Shown here: positions 32,758-40,800 of the stretch, one piece after another
Layout: every line of letters starts with the position of its first letter
Position numbering within the stretch: the first letter of the stretch is position 1
NCBI GenBank assembly: GCA_002067365.1
Contig: MVRK01000071.1
Span: 1-44,151, forward strand
Length of the DNA: 44,151 bases
From: Methanosaeta sp. PtaU1.Bin060
GTDB taxonomy: Archaea > Halobacteriota > Methanosarcinia > Methanotrichales > Methanotrichaceae
Direction: 5' to 3'
Made by a program: the position numbers and the translations under genes
Notes under the pieces: generated by a model
What the model saw: the letters and a program-made list of their open reading frames with translations, nothing else
Database searches by the model: none
What the model was told of the DNA's origin: nothing

Positions 32758-34029
32758 TCAATCGAAGATGGTATCTCCTTCGTCACAGGCGGCCACCCCA
32801 TCTTTCAGCCTTGCGACAGCCTCTTCTCTGCCGCGCAGCCTGACCACAAGCTCCTCCCCGTATCTCACATCCAGAAGCTCAGCAGTCTCGTAGAGCCTGG
32901 AGAGCTCGCTCATGGCCTTTGAGCTGTAGGGCAGCCGGATCTGGTACTCCCTCCTGGGTCGCAGCCTCTGGCCGATACTCTCCGCCAGCTCCAGAAGGCC
33001 CTGACCGCCCGAGGCTGAAGCCAGCACCGGATGGGGAGCGAGATCCCTGATCAGCTCCTGCCTCTCCTTTGCCTCGCCCCGTCTGAGCCTGTCCGCCTTA
33101 TTGAGGACGGTGACGAGGGGGGCCGTGACCCCGCAATCCCAAAGGGCCTTGTGAGACGCCACCAGCTTGCGCCGCATGAGTTCCGGAGGATCGCTGACGT
33201 CTGCTACCAGGAGCACCAGGTCTGCCTGGGAGATCTCAGAGAGGGTCGAGCGAAATGCCCTGATGAGGAAATGGGGCAGGTCGTCTATGAAGCCCACTGT
33301 GTCTGTGAGCAGGACCCGCCTGCCCTCGATCTCCAGTGCCCTGGTGGTGGGCGACAAAGTGGTGAACGGCTGGTCCCTTGCCACAACGCCCGCTCCAGTG
33401 AGGGCATTGAGCAGGGTGGACTTGCCAGCATTGGTATATCCTGCCAGCGCCACGAGGTCAAAGCCCAGCTCTCTCCTCCGGGAACGTCTCTCCTCGCCCA
33501 TAGTCTCTACCTCTTGAAGAGCCGTGCGGATCTTGGCCATCCTGCCCCTGATGTCATGGTACATAGACTGCTCGTAGGCTCCCGCACCACGGAAGCCCGG
33601 CTGCTCTCCTTTCTTCTTCATAGAGAGGGCATTCCTCACATGGGGGGCGTCGTAGCTGAGCCTGGCCAGCTCCACCTGCAGCTTTGCCTCTCGCGTGGAG
33701 GCTCGGGAGGCGAAGATCTCGAGGATCAGGTTGAACCTGTCTATCACCCGAGCAGAGAACTCGTTTCGGATGTTGAAGACCTGGTTGGGGCTCAGGGGAT
33801 TGTAGAAGATCAGCTTGTCTGGGCAGTAGCTCAGGGCCTCCTCGATCTTTCCTCTGCCGATCTGGAAACGATGATCGCGGCCCCTGCGCTGTTTAATCTC
33901 CGCCAGCACACTATAGCCTGCGGCCTTTGCCAGCCCCTTTAGCTCCTTCATCTTGTACTGGTCGGGTGACCTTCCTGGGCTCTCTCTCATGAGAAGGACG
34001 GCCGTCTTGCCATCATGAATCGCGATCAT
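32758..34029 (-). CDS. hflX: HflX-type GTPase
   Basis: A 423-residue GTPase. The HflX N-terminal nucleotide-binding domain includes RRGRDHRFQIGRGKIEE, FYNPLSPNQVFNI and RVIDRFNLILEIFASRA. The Gly-rich linker is KKGEQPGFRGAGAYE. The G domain has GYTNAGKST (G1), TLSPTTRAL (G2), LTDTVGFIDDLPH (G3) and NKADRL (G4). HflX binds the large ribosomal subunit and can split stalled ribosomes. The start ATG 34029 has GGAGG five bases upstream inside the previous gene, and overlaps its end by 17 bp. A longer frame to 34227 is shadow sequence of that gene. Confidence 0.93.
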   Translation of the reverse strand: MIAIHDGKTAVLLMRESPGRSPDQYKMKELKGLAKAAGYSVLAEIKQRRGRDHRFQIGRGKIEEALSYCPDKLIFYNPLSPNQVFNIRNEFSARVIDRFNLILEIFASRASTREAKLQVELARLSYDAPHVRNALSMKKKGEQPGFRGAGAYEQSMYHDIRGRMAKIRTALQEVETMGEERRSRRRELGFDLVALAGYTNAGKSTLLNALTGAGVVARDQPFTTLSPTTRALEIEGRRVLLTDTVGFIDDLPHFLIRAFRSTLSEISQADLVLLVADVSDPPELMRRKLVASHKALWDCGVTAPLVTVLNKADRLRRGEAKERQELIRDLAPHPVLASASGGQGLLELAESIGQRLRPRREYQIRLPYSSKAMSELSRLYETAELLDVRYGEELVVRLRGREEAVARLKDGVAACDEGDTIFD

Positions 34030-34393
34030 GATCGCCTCCATCGGTGATGAGCCTGCGTCCCGCCAAAGAGATGTGATGGGCCAGCTCCACTGCTGTTCGC
34101 TCTGCAATGGTCTCAGGGTACTTGAAATCCCTGCCGAGGATGCTCTTCGCCCTCCATACCTCCAGGTTGTAGAGGTCTCCTGATTCGGCCACGACGGTTC
34201 CTGGGAGGCCGAGAGAGGCATCGGCAATCAGGTCTGCCACAGTATTGATATCCACAGACTTTGAGGAGCGGGGCAGCATCCTGACAGAAAGGATCTTCTC
34301 GATGCGCTCTGGGGATACGCGGGCCGAGACAGCGGCGCAGACCATCTGGTATATTCCCTTCACTGCATGGCGGCCCGATATGTCCACTGCCAC
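34013..34393 (-). CDS. DUF2209-family archaeal protein
   Basis: A 126-residue protein matching DUF2209, found in methanogens and relatives, of unknown function. The N-terminus AVDISGRHAVKGIYQMV looks like an RNase-H-like first strand with an Asp. LPRSSKSVDINTVADLIADA and VVAESGDLYNLEVWRAKSILG follow. The start is GTG 34393 after GAGATC. Its last 17 bp overlap hflX, so the two are probably co-translated. That overlap ties it loosely to ribosome or RNA quality control, which is inference only. Confidence 0.8.
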   Translation of the reverse strand: MAVDISGRHAVKGIYQMVCAAVSARVSPERIEKILSVRMLPRSSKSVDINTVADLIADASLGLPGTVVAESGDLYNLEVWRAKSILGRDFKYPETIAERTAVELAHHISLAGRRLITDGGDHDRDS

Positions 34394-34445
34394 GATCTCT
34401 ATCTATTCAACCCCTGATCACTCTGTCAGTACAAGGCTCCAATGT

Positions 34446-35084
34446 TCATTGCACAATGGCATGGTTCTGCACAATCCTCAGGGCCTCCTCGGGGGTCAGG
34501 CCGGCACCCACTGCGATCTGCACGGCCCTCTCGGAGTCTATGAGGTCTTCTGGGGAGTGGGTATCAGTGTCCACCACCATCATCGCCCCAGCCTGCTTGG
34601 CCATCCGGACGACGTGGCCGTTGGTGATGTTGTGGCCTGATCGTGCTGTTATCTCGAGGCATACGCCATTCTCCTTAGCCAGCTCTGCCTCTTCCAGGGT
34701 GATGAAGCCGGGATGGGCCAGGATGTCCACCTCCGCCTCCAAGGCTGCCTGATTCGTGCCGGGGCGGACGGGCTCGACGGGCGTCTCGCCGTGCATCACC
34801 ACGATCTCGGCCCCGAGCCTGCGGGCCAGGGAGACGAGCGGGGCGATCTTCGAAGGGGGCACATGGGTCAGCTCGACGCCAGGCAGGACCCTGATATCCA
34901 ATACATCCTCCATATATTTGGCTTTGGAGATGCAGGAGAGGATGTGCTCCATGTTCGTGCAGTCCACATGATCGGTCAGGCCGATGGCCGTGTAGCCCTT
35001 CACCTCAGCCCGGCGCACAAGCTCGGAGGGTATCAGCTCGCCATCGCTGAATGTGGTGTGGGTATGCAGATCTATCATTCGCAT
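34446..35084 (-). CDS. PHP-domain phosphoesterase
   Basis: A 212-residue PHP-domain protein of the histidinol-phosphatase-like group. Metal ligands appear in IDLHTHTTFSDGEL, GLTDHVD, LPGVELTHV, VVMHGE, ILAHPGF and VDTDTHSPED. It would hydrolyse a phosphoester using two or three metal ions. With hisF, hisH and hisD elsewhere in the window, a histidinol-phosphate role is possible, but PHP enzymes vary. No clear ribosome site precedes ATG 35084, so a leaderless mRNA is possible. It ends 52 bp before the DUF2209 gene. Confidence 0.88.
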   Translation of the reverse strand: MRMIDLHTHTTFSDGELIPSELVRRAEVKGYTAIGLTDHVDCTNMEHILSCISKAKYMEDVLDIRVLPGVELTHVPPSKIAPLVSLARRLGAEIVVMHGETPVEPVRPGTNQAALEAEVDILAHPGFITLEEAELAKENGVCLEITARSGHNITNGHVVRMAKQAGAMMVVDTDTHSPEDLIDSERAVQIAVGAGLTPEEALRIVQNHAIVQ

Positions 35085-35195
35085 AAGGCTCGTGCCCGCA
35101 GGGTATTAAGCATTGTTCTTTGGTCGGCTGAGCGACTAGATGTGCTAAAAGAGCGGAAATTATGTGCCATCGACAAAGTCGGTCCTTTGAGGATC

Positions 35196-35753
35196 TCATT
35201 CACCCTTGAAGATCGCCAGCGTCTGCTCCTTGATCTGTCTCATCTTCTCCTCGCCCATCAGAGCCTCGACGAGCCTCAGGGCGAACTCCATCGCAGTCCC
35301 GGGCGAGCGGCTGGTGATGAGGTTCTTGTCCACCACGACGCTGTCCTCACAGAACTCTGCGCATGCCTCCACCTGGGCCTTGCCCGAGGGGCTGACAGTA
35401 GCTCTTCGGCCCTGCAGGACGCCAGCCTTGATCAGCACAGAGGGCGCTGCGCAGATGGCAGCGACGTGCTTTCCTGCCCTGTCCATATCCTGCGCCATCC
35501 TCAGGATGCGCTCGTCGTTCCCCAGGTTCACGAAGCCGGGGGATCCTCCAGGCAGGACGAGCCCTTCGAAATCCCTGATGTCGACCTCATCCAGGCTTGT
35601 GTCCGGAATCACCTTGATCCCGTGGGAGCCCTCCACTGGCCCTGTCTTCAGCCCTGCGGTCACGACCTCGACATCTGCACGTCTCAATATATCTATGACG
35701 TTGACAGCCTCGATCTCCTCAAAACCCTCTGCCAGAGGTACTAGGATTTTCAT
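35196..35753 (-). CDS. DJ-1/PfpI-family protein
   Basis: A 185-residue protein from ATG 35753 (MKILVPLAEGFEEIEAVNVID). The nucleophile elbow is AAICAAPSVLIKAG, with the conserved Cys, and the partnering Glu is in EGFEEIE. GLVLPGGSPGFVNLG and ITSRSPGTAMEFALRLVE complete the fold. Closest in pattern to DJ-1/YajL/ThiJ proteins, which act in protein or metabolite repair (deglycase claims are disputed). Two further in-frame ATGs lie at 35762 and 35771. Its upstream region faces the promoter of the small plus-strand unit. Confidence 0.93.
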   Translation of the reverse strand: MKILVPLAEGFEEIEAVNVIDILRRADVEVVTAGLKTGPVEGSHGIKVIPDTSLDEVDIRDFEGLVLPGGSPGFVNLGNDERILRMAQDMDRAGKHVAAICAAPSVLIKAGVLQGRRATVSPSGKAQVEACAEFCEDSVVVDKNLITSRSPGTAMEFALRLVEALMGEEKMRQIKEQTLAIFKGE

Positions 35754-35858
35754 GTTTCTCATGCTCTCCATTAACAGGTCATTGGCCTGGATTTCTTAAA
35801 ACAATTGATGCTATGGCTGAAAGACACCATCTTCAGATATTACTATCATCAGTTTTTT

Positions 35859-35877
35859 GTTCATACTTTTTATGAAC
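35859..35877 (+). promoter_or_regulatory. Candidate operator TTCATA-N5-TATGAA upstream of the small unit
   Basis: GTTCATA (35859-35865), CTTTT, TATGAAC (35871-35877) is a perfect 7-5-7 inverted repeat. The TATA box CTATATATAA begins 13 bases after the repeat (14 after the core TATGAA). The core repeat, spacer length and TATA distance copy those at 15507-15550 upstream of the glutamate synthase-like gene. Confidence 0.6.
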
Positions 35878-35890
35878 GCCTCACAATCAA

Positions 35891-35902
35891 CTATATATAA
35901 TT
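35891..35902 (+). promoter_or_regulatory. TATA box of the small plus-strand unit
   Basis: CTATATATAATT on the plus strand, centred near 35896. By the usual archaeal spacing, transcription should begin around 35916-35925. The first long ORF starts only at 36033, so the leader would be about 110 bases. Confidence 0.55.
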
Positions 35903-35914
35903 CCTGGCATGGAA

Positions 35915-35955
35915 AGCTGATGTTGAGCCGGGCTGAAGGCTCAATGAAATCAGCT
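35915..35955 (+). ncRNA. Nested two-tier hairpin at the predicted 5' end; structured leader or small RNA
   Basis: AGCTGAT (35915-35921) pairs with ATCAGCT (35949-35955). Inside it TTGAGCC (35923-35929) pairs with GGCTCAA (35938-35944) around an 8-base loop, leaving a 1/4-base internal loop. All 14 base pairs are Watson-Crick. Downstream, GCCCG near 35975 can pair with CGGGC near 35998. If transcription starts after about 35918 the outer stem is shortened. It could be the leader of the ORF at 36033 or the start of an independent RNA ending at the hairpin 36328-36371. No known RNA family was recognised. Confidence 0.4.
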
Positions 35956-36032
35956 CGTTGTTAAAGGCTTGACGGCCCGGCAGGTTTCGGCGAAGTGCGG
36001 GCTCCCCCCGAAGATATTCGACGGGCGGAAAA

Positions 36033-36305
36033 GTGTTGTTCGCTGCCAAGGAATCCGGATGGCGAACCATAGAATGGTCGATAGCAACGTGCGATCTAAA
36101 GAGGCAGATGTTGGCAATGGAACTGAGCAAGACGAGCAACTTCTATCTGATGGCGATGTATGTCTATCTGAAAGCCTATAATGAGGCCATTTCCGACTTT
36201 GAGGGCGCTGTGAAGGACGCTGGATACCCAGATATAGCCCTGATGTCTGTCAAGCAGAAATACAAAGAGAAGATCGAGCGCCTGGCGCGCGAGATGTCGA
36301 TGTAG
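36033..36305 (+). CDS. Small protein of unknown family
   Basis: A 90-residue frame from GTG 36033. Alternative starts are ATG 36108 (65 residues; AGAGG lies three bases upstream) and ATG 36117 (62 residues). The C-terminal part, NFYLMAMYVYLKAYNEAISDF then EGAVKDAGYPDIALMSVKQKYKEKIERLAREMSM, looks like real amphipathic helical protein, while the first 25 residues are less convincing. It lies between a strong TATA promoter and a terminator-like hairpin, which supports a transcribed gene. I do not recognise it. A competing frame at 35969-36181 looks like a shadow. Confidence 0.5.
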   Translation: MLFAAKESGWRTIEWSIATCDLKRQMLAMELSKTSNFYLMAMYVYLKAYNEAISDFEGAVKDAGYPDIALMSVKQKYKEKIERLAREMSM

Positions 36306-36327
36306 ATGCGCTCGCTCCTGCTTGGCT

Positions 36328-36371
36328 GCGAGGTCCACAGAAGCTGTATCTTTTAAGCAGCGGACCTTCGC
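36328..36371 (+). terminator. Terminator-like hairpin of the small unit
   Basis: AGGTCC (36331-36336) pairs with GGACCT (36362-36367), extended past one bulged T by GCG (36328-36330) with CGC (36369-36371). The loop is 25 bases. TTGTTTTATTTG follows. It begins 22 bases after the stop of the small ORF. Confidence 0.5.
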
Positions 36372-36505
36372 ATCTTGTTTTATTTGAATTTCGGCAACTG
36401 GCCGAACCCTCCCCGGCATCGGGGGACTTATTCAGATCAGCCTCAGGTCTCTGTCGGGAAGGATCGCAACCTACAAATGTGGTCTTGGCTAACTCTCGAC
36501 CGGCC

Positions 36506-36868
36506 ATGATCTGTCTGCGATGCGGCAACTGCTGTGTTTATCTGGACATTGCGATCATAGATCCCGGATCGATCCTGCCAGACGGCACAATCGATCCCGA
36601 TCGCTCGATGGCCATGATCTTCAAGCCAGCTGGAGTGATGTGCCCTCATCTTCTCTTCGATGGCAAAACCGCAGTCTGCACCATCCATCACCTCTCATGC
36701 TACCGCGGAACGCCCTGTGATCAATTCGAGCAGATCGGCCCGGAGGATTCTGTGTGCATCATGAGTGGATACTTTCGGGCTTTGGCCCCCATGAATCAAG
36801 AGCATCGCGCCAGAGATCAAAGAGACCATCAGGTCAACGGCGATGGTGATGCTGCCATAAAAAGATAG
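36506..36868 (+). CDS. YkgJ-like cysteine-cluster protein
   Basis: A 120-residue protein from ATG 36506. The N-terminus MICLRCGNCCVYLDIAI carries the CxxCGxCC motif of the zinc/iron-chelating YkgJ (UPF0153) family. Further cysteines are in VMCPHLLFDGKTAVCTIHH and SCYRGTPCDQF, the expected second half of the metal site. The last 30 residues (HRARDQRDHQVNGDGDAAIKR) are unrelated to the fold. The family binds a metal cluster; its biological role is unknown. There is no good ribosome site, so the start is tentative. Confidence 0.75.
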   Translation: MICLRCGNCCVYLDIAIIDPGSILPDGTIDPDRSMAMIFKPAGVMCPHLLFDGKTAVCTIHHLSCYRGTPCDQFEQIGPEDSVCIMSGYFRALAPMNQEHRARDQRDHQVNGDGDAAIKR

Positions 36869-36923
36869 ACGCGCATTATGTGAAACTATTGTTAAGTTAA
36901 ATTAAAAAATGAAGGAGCGTAGC

Positions 36924-37748
36924 CTAAACGCAGGGCAGCCAGTCAACGCTGATCTTGCCGCATGTGGAGTTGCCCCAGAGCTGTATGAATTTCTCGATAG
37001 AGAATACGCCGGTGAGGTCCTCGACGGATCTGCCATATTCAGCATGTCGTCCCTTTAGCTGTGGATCTGCCTGAGGGTCCCTTGATATCCACCCGATATG
37101 GGCCACACCGATCACATTGGAGTTGAGGTTGGCTTCCAGAACGCCTGTGCAGCAGGGAGCGGGTATATTGAAGCCCCCCCATAAGAGGTTTAAATATACA
37201 TTATCATTAACATCGTCCATATTGCTATACAGACGAGTTCTGACCTCAGTGGACTTCTGCAGGTGCTCGGCGTGGGTGTACATCTCAGTTAGCACAGCTC
37301 CGATCTTGTAGTTCTGGACGCAGAGCTTCTCGACCCACTTCTGGTCGTATGTGCCTGTCTGGTAGGAGACCGGCATATATTCGAACTCAGCCTCCTTGGT
37401 GAAGTTGATGTAGTCCATAGGCGGCTCGCCTGTTGGCCAACCAGCATCCGGTTCCCAAAAAATGGCCTCGCCTCCCTCGAACTCAAAACCATCGAAGCCT
37501 GGCCCGAGGTCCTTATATCCGCAGTGGCTTCCAATTTGTCTCTCGGCTTCAAGTTCAGTCCGCTCTGTGATGACGTTGCCGGATCCGGACTCCTTCTCTA
37601 CGAGCTTGGCACCATTAAAGCCCCACTGGGTGGAGATTATCATCTCCGCATTCTTATATCCGACACCCTTCACGGAGGCTTTTTCGTACATGTAATTGGA
37701 TGCGCCGGCCGTGCTGACCAGAGCTAAAGCCACAACTAAAGCCGCCAA
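36924..37748 (-). CDS. Secreted protein, family not recognised; start codon unclear
   Basis: A 274-residue frame from TTG 37748, with a signal-like segment AALVVALALVSTAGAS. The mature part is rich in Glu and aromatic residues: VKGVGYKNAEMIISTQWGF, ERQIGSHCGYKDLGPGFDGF, PMDYINFTKEAEFEYMPVSY, and CCTGVLEANLNSNVIGVAHI. It ends with two Cys (STCGKISVDWLPCV). The TTG has no ribosome site, whereas a strong GGAGGAGG at 37784-37777 points to a start near 37769. There the in-frame codon is ACG, giving TTNQWISL before the hydrophobic core. Related secreted proteins commonly begin with Lys-rich residues, so an ACG start or a lost ATG is possible. Exported; function unknown. Confidence 0.65.
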   Translation of the reverse strand: MAALVVALALVSTAGASNYMYEKASVKGVGYKNAEMIISTQWGFNGAKLVEKESGSGNVITERTELEAERQIGSHCGYKDLGPGFDGFEFEGGEAIFWEPDAGWPTGEPPMDYINFTKEAEFEYMPVSYQTGTYDQKWVEKLCVQNYKIGAVLTEMYTHAEHLQKSTEVRTRLYSNMDDVNDNVYLNLLWGGFNIPAPCCTGVLEANLNSNVIGVAHIGWISRDPQADPQLKGRHAEYGRSVEDLTGVFSIEKFIQLWGNSTCGKISVDWLPCV

Positions 37749-37882
37749 AGATATCCACTGGTTGGTCGTCTCTTTCCCTCCTCCTTAAAACATGGCCAAA
37801 TTCAGCATTTCGCACATTTATATGTTACCCTCTGCAATTTTTGCGCTGCAATTGGCACATGATGAGGATCTGCTGGGGCCTT

Positions 37883-40800
37883 TTAATTCCTGTTCGGTCT
37901 TGCAGGTCTCGCGGGCCTTGCGGCTCGCTTGGTTTGATCTGCACCGCTGTCCTGAAGCTTATTGGCTATCTTCACAGTCAAAACGTTTGACCATCCAGAG
38001 GATGCACCTTTACTATCCGTTGTCATTGTCCTGATGAGATATGTACCAGCCGCACTCCAGCGATGTGTTATGCCCGCCGTAGTGCCGGATTTGACCAGGG
38101 GAGTCGTAAAGGTTGTTCCATCGCCCCAATCGTATGTGTATTTAACCTGATCTCCATCTGGATCGGTTGCCACCGTCAGGTATGGATAGTTGGTTCCAAC
38201 TGTTCCTGTAGTCGGGCCAGCCAGCTTGGTTGGTGCTCTGGGCTGCACGTTTGCGGCTATTGTGACAGCCAGAGGATCTGACCATCCAGAGGCCGCGTCC
38301 TTGCTATCCGTAGCCATGGCTTTGACCTGGTATATGCCTGCTGAGGTCCAGAAATGGGTCGCATTCGTGGCTGTGCCTGAAGCCGCCATAGTGGTGTCCG
38401 TGGTTGTCCCATCTCCCCAGTTGAAGGTGCATCCAACCAGGTCGTCATCTGGATCTATTGCCAAGGTTGAGTAACGATATGGAACAAAGGCATATCCGGA
38501 ATTCGACCCGGATGGTGCAGATGGCACACCAGGTGGACGATTATCCTCCTGGAGATATTTATTAAACTCCAGATTATTTGATTCGTTCCTTTCACGGATG
38601 CCATTCTTCTGATCTACGAATACATAAATATTGTATAATTTACCGGGTTCTGGAATCCAAACAGTTGTTAGATTCACATTAACCGAATTATTCGAAGTTA
38701 TTGGCGGGACGGCTTCGGTTCCCAGCAAATTTGGAACATAGGTCTTATATGGATTGGTTTGGCTGTATTCCGGCGTCCCATTATAAAATCCTACTGTTGT
38801 ACTTTGAGCATCTGCAGGACCTAGATTTTGAATCAATGCGCTTATCATAACCTGTCCCAGTTCGTCTACGTCGGAAAACGTAATATCTGCAGGATTGATA
38901 ACCAGGTCCGAACCAGGACTTATTAGGACTTGCGTTTCTGCCAAATTATTCGCCTTGTCGAGTTCTTGTATCAGATTATGCGGATCAATTTGAACGCAGA
39001 TTTCGTGCTGCCCAGGAGTTGCATACCAATCGATATCGATTGTTGATCTGCTGCCTGGTGGTATGGTGTCAATCGTAACATTACCAATCAATGTTACATT
39101 TGTGGATATATTGCCATCGAATAATTCAATTGTTACGTTTTCCGCACTTGATAAGCCGATATTGCTAATGACCGCCTCGATTGTCGCGTTTCCTTCAGAC
39201 ATCTCTGAGATTGAGACGTTATTAGCGCTCAGGGCCAAATCTGGCAAGATCATTGTTCCTAGATTGGCCATGTTATTCGTCTCATTTTGTTCGCGAATAC
39301 CATTGAGGCGGTCCACTACAACATACACATCATGGCGACCACTGCTTACCCCGCTAACATCCCATATAGTCGAAATTGTTTCGTTGCTACTCTGGAGCAA
39401 CGTAGTCGTAGCAGCATCTATCAGTGTCCCATTAATCCCACCATCGAAAAGCTCAATTGAGATATTCGATGCTGGTACAACTCCTAAATTATGTACAGTT
39501 GTGTTAATCATTAACGACTGTTGTCCGTAATAGCATGCAATATCTGATTCATTGACTTTTAGGTCTGGAAGCACTGTTGACTTGAAAGCTATATTATTGC
39601 CCTCATCTGCCTCTGTAATGCCGTTATTTGAATCTATTTCGACGTATATATCATGAGATTGCTGTAGTGCAGGGATATTCCAAATTACAGAGACTGTTGC
39701 ATTTTGTCCAGCCTGCAGCAATGGAATAGTCTGATTTGTACCGATTTGCGGACCTTCAAGCCCATCGAAAAATGCAACATCGACTGAGTTTGCATGTAGA
39801 TCACCGATGTTGTGTATTTTGGCGTTTATGGTGATTTGATCCCCTGGATAAGCCGTCTCATTCGAAAAAGTGATGTCTTCCGACTCTAATGTGACGTCTG
39901 GCATAATTGGGTGAATCAAGTAATATAAGTTGCTTTTGCCATCCTCGAATGTATGATTAACTAATGTCATATTCTTTTTCACGTAAGATGCCACAAGTTC
40001 ATCATTCGAGGTAACACCCGTCGATAGCTGCCATTCAGCGGCCGTATCATTTGTAAGCTGCCCTTTACTGCGCCAAATCATATTGCTATTGTCGCGAACC
40101 GTGTAGAATATATCTTGGCCTAATAAGGAAGCGCCTTGCCATACAACAATGGCATTATTGTGGCTATCGAATGATAAGTCCATCTCATTTATGGTAGTAC
40201 TCGTTGCCACTAACTCTGGACTCGACCAAACGTTTTCGAATTTTGAGATATATATACGATCATTTGTTTCGTTTTGCTTGACCCAAACCAATATAATATT
40301 ATTAGATGTATCAAATTGGAGCCTTGGCTTAGTGTCTTCGCTGTTGTCATTCGTCAAGAGTTCCGGATTACTCCATAGACCTCCATTCCATACAGAATAG
40401 GATAGTTCTCGATCATCCACTGTAGTACTATTGCCGTCAGTATCCGCACTCCAGACACAAACCCCATTGGTTTCCGAATAGGCAAGAGCTGGTTTAGCAT
40501 CGACCCTAACATTTTCTGCAATTACTTTAGGTTCGATCCAATCAGAACCATTCCAAATCGAGTAATATATATCCCTGTCAGAGTTTGTTGTCAAGTTATT
40601 ATCCTTGTCAACCCCCCAAGTTGCAACCACGTTATCATTCTCATCGGTGGATAATGTTAGATAATCTTCAAATACTGAGTTATGTGTCAGAGCTTTTGGA
40701 GTACACCATAGTCCAGTAGTTTTATTTAATACAGAATATTCTATTTCTGCATCACCCAACACTGAAAATATGAACGTGTTTGCTGATATCGACGTATTAT

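Noticed and set aside
35969-36181. 70-residue plus-strand ORF starting TARQVSAKCG
   Set aside because: It has no ribosome site, and its latter part overlaps the more protein-like frame 36033-36305.
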